Source of the DNA: Bacteroidota bacterium
Lineage (GTDB): Bacteria > Bacteroidota > Bacteroidia > Flavobacteriales > Weeksellaceae
Direction: 5' to 3'
Assembly: GCA_023457935.1 (NCBI GenBank)
Contig: JAEXBA010000083.1
Span: 1 to 27,974, forward strand
Length of the DNA stretch: 27,974 nt
The notes under the pieces are model-generated. The model searched no databases, was not told where the DNA came from, and saw only the letters and a program-made list of their open reading frames with translations. Shown in pieces: positions 8,611 to 15,808 of the stretch. The translations under genes and the position numbers were made by a program. Position 1 is the first letter of the stretch, and each line of letters starts with the position of its first letter.

Positions 8611-10698
8611 TTGACATTAGAAACATCAATAGAATATTTGAAGGGCATTGGGCCCGAGCGCGCGAAACTCATCAAAAATGTGCTCGGAATTTTCACCGTG
8701 GAAGATTTTCTGAATTTCTATCCGATCCGTTATCTTGACAAATCCAAAACCTACACCGTTGCTGACCTTAAAGGTGACGAAAGTCTTGAAGTTCAGCTGA
8801 AAGGAAAAATTACAGAACTTAAGGAAGTCGGCGGCGGCCGGGCAAAGCGTCTTTCAGCAAAATTTCAGGACGAAACAGGAAGCATGGACCTGGTGTGGTT
8901 TCAGTACTCCAAATGGATGACGGAACAGATTCCGCAAAACCGCGAAGTGTTTATTTTCGGTAAAATAAGTCTTTTTAATGACAGATTTTCAATGGCACAT
9001 CCGGAAATTGAAATCGAAGAGAAAAAAGATCAGGAAAACCGTCTTAAACCCATATACCCAAGTTCAGAGAAACTTACTAAGCGCGGCCTCAACCAAAAAT
9101 TCTTTCAGAATACATTAAAGAGTATCTGTCTTGAAATTCCTGTTTTACTGGAGGAAAACCTTCCCGATTATCTTATGAAATCCCTGAAACTGATTCCGCG
9201 ACAGCTTGCATTTCTGAACATACATTTTCCGCAGGATATGAAATCTTTTGAGCATGCTGACCGCCGTCTGAAGTTCGAGGAAGCCTTTTTTTTCCAGTTG
9301 GGATACGGATTAAAAAAACAGCATCATCACACGCATTCGCCGGGGAATCCGTTTCCTGTTGTGGGCGACTTTTTCAATACTTTCTTTGAAAAACACCTAC
9401 CTTTTGAACTTACAGGCGCACAAAAAAGAGTCCTGAAAGAAATCCGAACAGACCTGAAGAAGCCGGTTCAGATGAACCGATTGCTGCAGGGCGATGTTGG
9501 CTCAGGAAAAACAATGGTGGCTTTACTTTCGATGCTTCTGGCAATGGACAACGGATTTCAGAGCGTAATGATGGCACCGACAGAGATTCTCGCTCAGCAG
9601 CACTATACAGGAATTTCCGAACTGCTGGAAAACACCGGAATTTCAGTAAAACTCCTGACAGGTTCAACGAAAACCTCTGAAAGAAAAATAATTCATGAAG
9701 AACTTCTCACCGGAGAACTTTCTATACTTGTCGGAACACATGCAGTACTTGAAGATGTCGTTAAGTTTAAGAACCTCGGACTGGCCATTATTGATGAACA
9801 GCACCGCTTCGGCGTAGCACAGAGAGCCAGACTCTGGGCGAAAAACAGGATTCCTCCGCATATTCTCGTAATGACAGCAACGCCGATTCCCAGAACTCTT
9901 GCTATGAGTTTTTACAGCGATCTTGACGTATCCGTAATTGATGAAATGCCGGCCGGAAGAAAAACCATCATTACCGCTCACCGCAGAGAAAAAGACCGTA
10001 TTTATGTGTACAATTTCTGCCGTGATGAAATACGAAAAGGAAGACAGATTTACTTTGTTTATCCGCTTATTGAAGAAAGTGAAACGCTGGATTATAAAAA
10101 CCTGATGGAAGGATTCGACCATATTGTTCAGCATTTTACAGACTATAACGTGGCTATGCTTCACGGGAAAATGACGCCGCCGGAAAAGGAATCTGCAATG
10201 AAATATTTTGCTTCCGGAGATGCACAGATTATGGTGGCCACAACGGTAATTGAAGTTGGGGTGAATGTACCCAACGCTTCGGTAATGGTTATTGAAAGCG
10301 CTGAAAGATTCGGTTTGTCTCAGCTTCATCAGCTTAGAGGAAGAGTCGGGCGCGGTGCGGAACAGAGCTACTGTATCCTGATGACCTCGGACAAACTTAC
10401 CAACGAAAGCCGGAAAAGAATCAAAACAATGTGTGAAACCAACGACGGTTTTAAAATTTCCGAGGTTGATCTTCAGCTGCGCGGGCCCGGTGATATCCTG
10501 GGAACCCAGCAGAGCGGCGTTGTCGATTTCAAAAGACTGGACTTGATTAATGACGGGAAAATCATTAAGGTTTCAAAAGAAACAGTTGAAAAAATTCTTT
10601 CAACCGATCCAAACCTAAGTTTTTCTGACCATCAGCGTACTAGAAATTACTACCTTAAATACTACCGCGGTAAGAACAAGTGGAGTAAAATCTCATAA
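8611..10698 (+). CDS. recG: ATP-dependent DNA helicase RecG
   Basis: Superfamily 2 helicase that remodels stalled replication forks and branch-migrates Holliday junctions. The N-terminal segment LKGIGPERAKLI and the wedge/OB region (about 60-150) precede the motor. Walker A is GDVGSGKT (294-301), motif II is DEQH (395-398), motif III is MTATPIPRTLA, and the C-terminal helicase lobe carries QLRGRVGRG. At 695 residues the length is normal. The start is a TTG: an in-frame TAA lies two codons upstream (8605-8607) and no ATG occurs in frame until well inside the OB region, while the family N-terminus begins right at the TTG. The TTG may lower expression. No clear promoter box was seen in the 90 bp upstream. 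Confidence 0.95.
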   Translation: MTLETSIEYLKGIGPERAKLIKNVLGIFTVEDFLNFYPIRYLDKSKTYTVADLKGDESLEVQLKGKITELKEVGGGRAKRLSAKFQDETGSMDLVWFQYSKWMTEQIPQNREVFIFGKISLFNDRFSMAHPEIEIEEKKDQENRLKPIYPSSEKLTKRGLNQKFFQNTLKSICLEIPVLLEENLPDYLMKSLKLIPRQLAFLNIHFPQDMKSFEHADRRLKFEEAFFFQLGYGLKKQHHHTHSPGNPFPVVGDFFNTFFEKHLPFELTGAQKRVLKEIRTDLKKPVQMNRLLQGDVGSGKTMVALLSMLLAMDNGFQSVMMAPTEILAQQHYTGISELLENTGISVKLLTGSTKTSERKIIHEELLTGELSILVGTHAVLEDVVKFKNLGLAIIDEQHRFGVAQRARLWAKNRIPPHILVMTATPIPRTLAMSFYSDLDVSVIDEMPAGRKTIITAHRREKDRIYVYNFCRDEIRKGRQIYFVYPLIEESETLDYKNLMEGFDHIVQHFTDYNVAMLHGKMTPPEKESAMKYFASGDAQIMVATTVIEVGVNVPNASVMVIESAERFGLSQLHQLRGRVGRGAEQSYCILMTSDKLTNESRKRIKTMCETNDGFKISEVDLQLRGPGDILGTQQSGVVDFKRLDLINDGKIIKVSKETVEKILSTDPNLSFSDHQRTRNYYLKYYRGKNKWSKIS

Positions 10699-10700
10699 AA

Positions 10701-10732
10701 AAAGGAAGCATACAGTAAAGCATACTTCCTTT
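10701..10732 (-). terminator. Hairpin between convergent recG and the small membrane gene
   Basis: AAAGGAAG (10701-10708) pairs with CTTCCTTT (10725-10732). On the minus strand the stem is followed by a run of seven T, so it mainly terminates the minus-strand gene; on the plus strand the U tract is poor but it may also stop recG transcripts. Confidence 0.65.
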
Positions 10733-10755
10733 CATTATTTGAAGAAAAGAGTTTA

Positions 10756-10989
10756 TTATTTGTTTCCTCCGCCTCTTGCAACAAGTGCGATAATAAGGAT
10801 CAGGACCAAAGCTCCAATTACCCAGACAAGCGGATTGCTCATCCAGTCGCCGCCCATTGCGTCGCCGCCTTTATCCATATCTACATCTACTTTAAGGTCC
10901 GGTGCATTTTCCTGAGCGAAAGCTACTACGCTGAAGAACATACTGAAAAGGAAAAACTGAATTTTGTTAAGTAAGGTAAAACGTTCCAT
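10756..10989 (-). CDS. Small membrane protein, unknown function
   Basis: A 77-residue protein. Residues 1-25 form a signal peptide or first membrane segment (IQFFLFSMFFSVVAFAQ, with a plausible cut after AFA). The middle is acidic (DLKVDVDMDKGGD), and residues about 52-70 are a clear transmembrane helix (LVWVIGALVLILIIALVA) ending in RGGGNK. If the signal is cleaved, the acidic part is periplasmic with a short basic cytoplasmic tail. I do not recognise a characterised family. The ATG at 10987-10989 is supported by the signal peptide. It is 34 bp downstream of another small membrane protein gene on the same strand and is followed by a minus-strand terminator. Confidence 0.75.
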   Translation of the reverse strand: MERFTLLNKIQFFLFSMFFSVVAFAQENAPDLKVDVDMDKGGDAMGGDWMSNPLVWVIGALVLILIIALVARGGGNK

Positions 10990-11023
10990 AATTTTAAATT
11001 TTTTAATGTTATTTATTTAAAGG

Positions 11024-11194
11024 TCAATTATTTTCATCTGGGTCACTGTATTCCGCAATCGTTCGGAAAATGATGACGCCAACAGCCGCCAGGAAAATCA
11101 GATGAAACCATCCGTTCTGATTAAATCCCATATAACCCACAAACCAAATAAAAAAAAGAGCCGCCGCTATATAATAATATAAACTGGTGTTCAT
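11024..11194 (-). CDS. lmo0937-type small membrane protein
   Basis: A 56-residue protein with two hydrophobic helices (LYYYIAAALFFIWFVGYMGF and GWFHLIFLAAVGVIIFRTI) separated by a short polar turn and ending in the acidic tail EYSDPDENN. This two-helix plan with a central G-x-HL(I) resembles the lmo0937-type (DUF5670) small membrane proteins, which have no established function. The frame is open to 11398, but the upstream part is unlike the family. I chose the ATG at 11192-11194; an ATG six codons upstream (11210-11212) is the alternative. A box GATATTTG just upstream differs from TAnnTTTG by one base. Confidence 0.68.
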   Translation of the reverse strand: MNTSLYYYIAAALFFIWFVGYMGFNQNGWFHLIFLAAVGVIIFRTIAEYSDPDENN

Positions 11195-11454
11195 CTTCAA
11201 AATTTTCTCCATTACAAATATCTTTAGAATCTGTATTCTTCTTATTACAGTTTGGTTCGCATCTTTTACAGTTTTTACATTTTTAACTTCCCTGCTTAAA
11301 AAAGATCTCTTCGTTTCACGAAAAAGACAGTTAGCATTTAAAACATAAACCACAGATTCATTAATGCAAAAAAGCGGAAATGCAACTGTACACTGCAAAG
11401 ATGTTGCAGTTGCGCATCAATTGCTTTATAAAATTTTGAAGTTTCTTTGTAGAA
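11195..11454. other. Gene-free stretch with a nested inverted repeat
   Basis: This 260-bp region lies between the histidine kinase and the lmo0937-type gene. A frame open from 11398 covers part of it but is judged to be upstream extension. The one clear structure is at 11382-11413: ACTGCAA/TTGCAGT with an AGATG loop, overlapped by a wider pair GCAACTG/CAGTTGC, so the two stems exclude each other. No T tract directly follows on either strand. Confidence 0.4.
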
Positions 11455-13674
11455 TTAATTCTGCAGCGGGTCTGCAGGCAGAAATACCGTGAAAACAGAT
11501 CCAACGCCGGGCTCACCTTCAGCAAAAATATAGCCCTGATGGTTTTCGACAATTTTCTTACAGATGGCAAGTCCAATACCGGTTCCGGCATACTCATTCT
11601 TACCGTGAAGTCTGCTGAAGAGCACAAATATTTTTTCGGCATATTCGGGTTCAAAACCAATACCGTTGTCTTTAAACTGAAAGCGGTAAAAATCTTTGGC
11701 CAGCGCTTCCGGCAGTCGTGAATCTTCTTCTGAAAAAATTTTCTCCAGCGTAATATCAATTACCGACGGAACATCATCTTTGCTGTATTTCAGCGAATTG
11801 CTGATGAGATTTGTAAACAGCTGCTGAATCTGAAACGGAATAACCTTCAGCATTGGAAGCTTATCCGCAGTGATAACTGCAGAACGGTCGTGAATCTGCT
11901 GTGAAAGCGAATCCTTGGCATTCATCAGCAATTCGTTAAGATCCGTTTTTTCGTAGACATGCTCAGACCTTGTTGTTCTGGAAAACTGAAGAAGATCGTC
12001 AATAAGTTTTCTCATTCTTCCGGCCGAACTTTCCATACGGTCTACATACTGCTTACCGCTGTCCGACAGTTTTTCGAAATCCTTGTCGCGGAGTCTTGAT
12101 ATAAAGGTTTCAATTTTTCTCAGCGGTTCCTGCAAATCATGGCTGGCTACGTAATTGAATGCCTGCAGTTCTTTGTTATTGGCTTCCAGCGTGCGGTTCT
12201 GTTCCAGTACATTCTGCTGCGCCTCCATTTCATCGGTAATATCTTCTGTAATGACCAGATAGTAGCGCCCTTCGCTGTCATCAATGATCTTGCTGGTGAC
12301 ACTGATGTAGCGCATTTCGCCGGTATCTTTCCTGAAAATACGGTGATAAAACGGCTCTATAACTTCCTGCCGGTATAATTTGGAAACATTTTCTGCCACT
12401 TCCGGCATGTCGTCGGGATGAATGGCGGAATAGAAGCTTTTAAGCTCATGATCGAAACCTACCGGTTCGAATCCGAAAAGACGGATCAGATTATCCGAGA
12501 AATTGAAACGGTTTTCATCAATAAACCACTGCCAGGTTCCGAACAGACCGATTTTTTCTGCTTCTGCATAGGTCTCGTTGGTAATACTCAGGTTTCTGTT
12601 TCTTTCGGTAAGAATCCAGTTCATACTTTCGAGTTTGAGCTGATTTTCAATATCGGAAGTAACGTCTTTTGTAATTCCAACAAGGAAATTTTCACCGCTT
12701 TGGTCGGTCACGTTGCTGGCGTTGAGCTGATAATGTCTTAAAACACCGTCTTTTCTTACGGCTCTGTAGTTGAAACTCTTGATCTGCCCGGCAACAAGTT
12801 TCCGCATATTTTCTTCCGTCACAGGCCGGTCTTCGGGATGAACCTGGCTCAGAAATGAATCCAGCTGCGGCTTAAAACTCTGTGGACTGTGCCCTAAAAT
12901 CCTGAACTGATTGTCGGATGAAGTATAAGAATTGGCTTCAGCGTTATACACCCATGTTCCGTAATTTCCGACCTGTTCGGCAAGGTTCGCACTGTTGACT
13001 GAAAGCTGCAGATCCCGGTTTACTTTTCTTTGTTTCTTTACTTCAGAATTAATTTTAAAGAAGGCAAAACCTAAAAGTCCGAGGGAAAAAATGGAGATTA
13101 CATAAAGGTAAAAAGGTGTTGATTTCTGGCTGAAAAGATAGTCGCTCTTTCGCTTTTCCAGCCGTTCTTTTTCAATGGCGAGCATTTCATCAATTTTGTC
13201 ATGAATGCTGTCCATCACATTTTTTCCGGCGAGAAGATAGAGTCTCATATCTGCAGGCTGCGCCGTGCTGTGAAAATAAGTTGTAAAGGTTTCGTTTACA
13301 ATTTTCTGCTTATAATCCACCATATCATTCAGCAGACTCATATTTTCAAGCTGTGCCGGATTATCTGCAACAAAACCCTTGATTTCTTTTTGCAGGGCAT
13401 CTATTTCTGCAAACCGCTGTTTTATGATATTGCTGGATTCTTTATCGCGCGTAAGAATGTAGTTCCTGCGCTCTGTTTCGATATCCTTCAGATCGGAGTA
13501 CAGCGTTTCCAGTTTTAAGGAAATATCATACGAATGCGTAAATTTCTGCGCATTGGAAGAAAGGTTCTGAAGATGTTTATAGGTAATTCCCGCCAGGAAA
13601 AAAATCAGGGCGGTCGCAACTATAAAAATCAGTGTAATAAAGAAAGAAGATTTGTCAAAAATGAACCTCTTCAT
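11455..13674 (-). CDS. CHASE3/PAS sensor histidine kinase
   Basis: A 739-residue membrane sensor kinase. TM1 is at about 11-31. Residues 40-180 form an extracytoplasmic helical domain of the CHASE3 type (LETLYSDLKDIETERRNYILT), and TM2 is at about 188-206. Two PAS domains of the PAS_3 kind follow: about 232-342 (HPEDR, RAVRKDG, VGITKDVT) and 370-482 (HPDDM, RIFRKDTGE, VITEDIT). The HisKA domain has phospho-acceptor His512 in ASHDLQEPLRK. The ATPase domain has an N box with Asn622/Asn626, a G1 box DNGIG (669-673) and a G2 box GTGIGL (697-702). All catalytic motifs are intact. The HDLQEPLRK phosphoacceptor site is typical of kinases related to bacteriophytochromes, but there is no chromophore domain. 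It is the last gene of a three-gene operon, 9 bp after the response regulator gene. Confidence 0.93.
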   Translation of the reverse strand: MKRFIFDKSSFFITLIFIVATALIFFLAGITYKHLQNLSSNAQKFTHSYDISLKLETLYSDLKDIETERRNYILTRDKESSNIIKQRFAEIDALQKEIKGFVADNPAQLENMSLLNDMVDYKQKIVNETFTTYFHSTAQPADMRLYLLAGKNVMDSIHDKIDEMLAIEKERLEKRKSDYLFSQKSTPFYLYVISIFSLGLLGFAFFKINSEVKKQRKVNRDLQLSVNSANLAEQVGNYGTWVYNAEANSYTSSDNQFRILGHSPQSFKPQLDSFLSQVHPEDRPVTEENMRKLVAGQIKSFNYRAVRKDGVLRHYQLNASNVTDQSGENFLVGITKDVTSDIENQLKLESMNWILTERNRNLSITNETYAEAEKIGLFGTWQWFIDENRFNFSDNLIRLFGFEPVGFDHELKSFYSAIHPDDMPEVAENVSKLYRQEVIEPFYHRIFRKDTGEMRYISVTSKIIDDSEGRYYLVITEDITDEMEAQQNVLEQNRTLEANNKELQAFNYVASHDLQEPLRKIETFISRLRDKDFEKLSDSGKQYVDRMESSAGRMRKLIDDLLQFSRTTRSEHVYEKTDLNELLMNAKDSLSQQIHDRSAVITADKLPMLKVIPFQIQQLFTNLISNSLKYSKDDVPSVIDITLEKIFSEEDSRLPEALAKDFYRFQFKDNGIGFEPEYAEKIFVLFSRLHGKNEYAGTGIGLAICKKIVENHQGYIFAEGEPGVGSVFTVFLPADPLQN

Positions 13675-13683
13675 AGTCCGTTT

Positions 13684-14130
13684 TTACATTCTCAGAAGGA
13701 AATTGTCTTTATTAAGGCCGGAAGTCTGGTACTGCCAGTTGATGGTAACAACCTCGGAAAGCACTTTTTTCAGAACATTAAAATCGCTTGGCTTTTTAAT
13801 ATAAATGTTGGCTCCGGAAACAAATGTTTCTTCAATATGTTCCTCTGAGGATGATGTTGAATAAATAGCCACCGCAATATTCCCAAACTTGGGATTGGCC
13901 TTGATTTCCTGAAGACATTCAATACCGTTTTTCTTCGGCATGTTAAGGTCCAGAAAAAGTATTTCCGGCATAATGGAATCTTCATTGTTAAGATAATCCA
14001 TCAGTTCTGCACCGTCGTTATAGGTCTGAACTTTTGTATTGATTTTCAGCTCTTCGAAAGCATCGGTGAAAAAAAGTCTGTCATCCTCGTCATCATCAGC
14101 AAGGATGATATGCATGTATTCTTTATTCAT
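13684..14130 (-). CDS. Single-domain response regulator (Rcp1-like)
   Basis: A 148-residue protein that is only a receiver domain. The acidic pocket is Asp12-Asp14 (LADDDEDD), the phosphorylation site is Asp61 in LFLDLNMPKKNG, the switch Ser/Thr is at 91-92 (IYSTSSS) and the conserved Lys is at 112/113 (YIKKPSD). The IYSTSSS and INWQYQTS features resemble Rcp1-type regulators that pair with HDLQEPLRK kinases. There is no output domain, so phosphorylation must act through a partner. It lies between an AraC-type regulator (5 bp upstream) and the kinase gene (9 bp downstream), so it is very likely the kinase's phosphate acceptor. Met6 is an alternative start, just before the first strand. Confidence 0.92.
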   Translation of the reverse strand: MNKEYMHIILADDDEDDRLFFTDAFEELKINTKVQTYNDGAELMDYLNNEDSIMPEILFLDLNMPKKNGIECLQEIKANPKFGNIAVAIYSTSSSEEHIEETFVSGANIYIKKPSDFNVLKKVLSEVVTINWQYQTSGLNKDNFLLRM

Positions 14131-14135
14131 AGTTT

Positions 14136-14693
14136 TTACAATTTGTTGGCCAGCTCTCTTCTCTTTGCAATAATTTTCTGGAACTGAGAAGGTGTAATAC
14201 CTGTCGTATTTTTGAACTGTGTACTAAGGTGCGCTACGCTGGAATAATTGAGACGGTACGCAATCTCAGTAAGTGTCAGCTTATCGTTGACAATCAGCTG
14301 TTTTGCGTGCTCGATTTTCTGCATGATAATAAAATTCTCGATGGAAGTATAGGTAACTTCTGAGAAAAGGTTGGAAAGGTATCCGTAACTGTGGTTCAGT
14401 TTTTCTGCAAGATAAACGGAAGCCTTGATATTGATGTCTTTATCCGAAAACACCATATCCACAATGGTATCCTTAATTTTCTGAACCAGTGCGGTTTTCT
14501 GGTTTTCAATAATTTCAATCCCATATTCGGCAAAATCCGAAGTAAGACTTTTTATTTCGTCCTTGGACATCTGGTCCAGGAACTCTACTTCTCCAAAACT
14601 CGGAATTCTGTACTTAACTCCTTTATCCATCAACCTGTCTTCCAGTACTCTTCGGCAAATTGTGTTGAAATCGAACTTCAGATATATCTTCAT
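14136..14693 (-). CDS. AraC-family transcriptional regulator with a small N-terminal domain
   Basis: A 185-residue DNA-binding protein. Residues about 75-175 form the AraC two-HTH domain: the first HTH is at about 90-118 (IKASVYLAEKLNHSYGYLSNL) and the second at 138-163 (LTLTEIAYRLNYSSVAHLSTQF), followed by TGITPSQFQK. The N-terminal 65 residues are not a cupin or sugar-binding domain. Their strand and helix pattern looks like a small beta-alpha-beta fold and includes Cys13. From memory this architecture is widespread in Bacteroidota beside receiver-only regulators and kinases, but its signal is not established. It is the first gene of the three-gene operon. There is no receiver domain, so any control by the kinase would be through the single-domain regulator or indirect. 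Confidence 0.9.
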   Translation of the reverse strand: MKIYLKFDFNTICRRVLEDRLMDKGVKYRIPSFGEVEFLDQMSKDEIKSLTSDFAEYGIEIIENQKTALVQKIKDTIVDMVFSDKDINIKASVYLAEKLNHSYGYLSNLFSEVTYTSIENFIIMQKIEHAKQLIVNDKLTLTEIAYRLNYSSVAHLSTQFKNTTGITPSQFQKIIAKRRELANKL

Positions 14694-14790
14694 CTGGGTT
14701 TATATAATAAATTAGATAAATGTAAAGATAAGAATTTTTTCATTAATGTTTATGAATAATAAATCATCAGTTATATACTTTAAAATTTAA

Positions 14791-14820
14791 ATTTCCCGCA
14801 AAATTACTTTTACGGGAAAT
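14791..14820 (-). terminator. Hairpin terminator after the 86-aa gene
   Basis: ATTTCCCG (14791-14798) pairs with CGGGAAAT (14813-14820), and the stem continues inward with AAAA/TTTT around a TTAC loop. On the minus strand it is followed by T-rich sequence. Its position supports 14859-15119 as a transcribed gene. Confidence 0.65.
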
Positions 14821-14858
14821 AGCACAAATGATAAAAAAATATAATGATGAAAAAATTG

Positions 14859-15119
14859 TCATTCTACAATTACGTAAACATCGTTGTTCCATCCCTTTTT
14901 CATTTTCAGGCGAAAGCCTCTTTTCAGATGCTGAAACAGTTTGCCGCAATGCTCCTGAAGTGTATCATACTCTTTGTTGAAATCATCGGATCTGAAAACC
15001 ATGTTCCTGAGACACTTGTCTTCCACTTCCAGCTCATTCCTGTCAAAAGAAATTTTACAGATTCCGTAACGGTTATGCATCTTTACAAAATAATCCTCAA
15101 GTATCTCCAGCCTCTTCAT
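14859..15119 (-). CDS. Hypothetical protein, 86 aa
   Basis: A hydrophilic protein with no signal peptide and a mixed charge pattern (KRLEILEDYFVKMHNRYG at the start; GFRLKMKKGWNNDVYVIVE at the end). I do not recognise a family. Overlapping frames on both strands exist, so the coding strand had to be judged: the minus strand is favoured by the plausible cytoplasmic composition and by the good minus-strand hairpin terminator just downstream. A box CATCTTTG (15168-15175, minus strand) about 50 bp upstream differs from TAnnTTTG by its first base and could be the promoter. The next gene upstream (GNAT) is on the same strand, about 110 bp away. Confidence 0.5.
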   Translation of the reverse strand: MKRLEILEDYFVKMHNRYGICKISFDRNELEVEDKCLRNMVFRSDDFNKEYDTLQEHCGKLFQHLKRGFRLKMKKGWNNDVYVIVE

Positions 15120-15168
15120 TTTACTTTGTTTGTTACATTATTGGGTAATTGCTTTCTGTTTACATTAC

Positions 15169-15195
15169 AAAGATGCGACACCGCCGGACATCTTT
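15169..15195 (-). terminator. Inverted repeat after the GNAT gene, possible weak terminator
   Basis: AAAGATG (15169-15175) pairs with CATCTTT (15189-15195) around a 13-nt G+C-rich loop. It lies just past the minus-strand acetyltransferase, but the following U tract is short (TTTG). It also overlaps the possible promoter box of the 86-aa gene. Confidence 0.35.
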
Positions 15196-15229
15196 ATTTA
15201 CAGAATTATTTCAGGTTATTATAGAATTT

Positions 15230-15739
15230 TCAGAGCTGCTCTTTTTCGAGTCTGTATTCCATGATAAAGTCGTCCATGACGTATCCGTTGCCAATACCGA
15301 AAACACCTTCATCAACCACTTTAAATCCCTGACTTTCATACACTTTAATCGCCGGATTCTGTTTATTTACATTCAGAATAATCCGTTCATCGCCGGCAAG
15401 ACGTGTTTTTTCTTTCAGAAACTCCAGCGACATTTTGCCCATTCCCTTTCCTTTACATTCGGGAAGCAGATAAATGCGGTGAAGTTTTGTAGTCTTGGGT
15501 TCATAATGATTTTCGTACCCAATAAAACCGGCAAAATCTCCCGAGTATTTAATTAAATAATAATGATAACCGACATTCTGAAAATGATTCCTGAGTTCCT
15601 CTACGGAATACATTTCGCCAAGCATATACTCAATCTGGTCCGCAGAAAGCAAATCTGCATAAGCGTTCTCCCATGATTTGCGTGCCAATGTCCTGATAAG
15701 TTCCGTATCCTGATCCTGTTCTGCCCTGATAAATTCCAT
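15230..15739 (-). CDS. GNAT-family N-acetyltransferase
   Basis: A 169-residue acetyl-CoA-dependent acyltransferase. Motif A is readable as HRIYLLPECKGKGMGKMSLEFL, containing the G-K-G-x-G acetyl-CoA pyrophosphate loop. Motif B follows with ILNVNKQNPAIKVYESQGFKVVDE, where the Asn and the Tyr of VYESQGF are standard. Substrate unknown; the plan fits small-molecule or protein N-terminal acetyltransferases. The frame is open to 15787, but the ATG at 15737-15739 (MEFIRAEQDQD) is preferred, since the extra 16 residues overlap the terminator region of dapA. It lies downstream of dapA on the same strand with a strong terminator between, so it probably has its own promoter; only a poor match (TAAATTTA) was seen. 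Confidence 0.88.
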   Translation of the reverse strand: MEFIRAEQDQDTELIRTLARKSWENAYADLLSADQIEYMLGEMYSVEELRNHFQNVGYHYYLIKYSGDFAGFIGYENHYEPKTTKLHRIYLLPECKGKGMGKMSLEFLKEKTRLAGDERIILNVNKQNPAIKVYESQGFKVVDEGVFGIGNGYVMDDFIMEYRLEKEQL

Positions 15740-15749
15740 AAGTAAATTT

Positions 15750-15783
15750 AATAAAAAAGTGAAACCAAATTCCGGTTTCACTT
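15750..15783 (-). terminator. Rho-independent terminator after dapA
   Basis: AAGTGAAACC (15757-15766) pairs with GGTTTCACTT (15774-15783), a perfect 10-bp stem with a 7-nt loop. On the minus strand it is followed by a run of T. Confidence 0.85.
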
Positions 15784-15808
15784 TCAAATTTTTATGAAGA
15801 TTTCACTG

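Noticed and set aside
9664..10329. 221-residue minus-strand frame inside recG
   Set aside because: It is a shadow of recG, whose helicase motifs are intact on the plus strand. No domain is recognisable in the shadow.
11382..11413. Confident terminator for the kinase operon
   Set aside because: The inverted repeats are good but no U tract follows directly, and two stems compete, so it is listed only as a structure.
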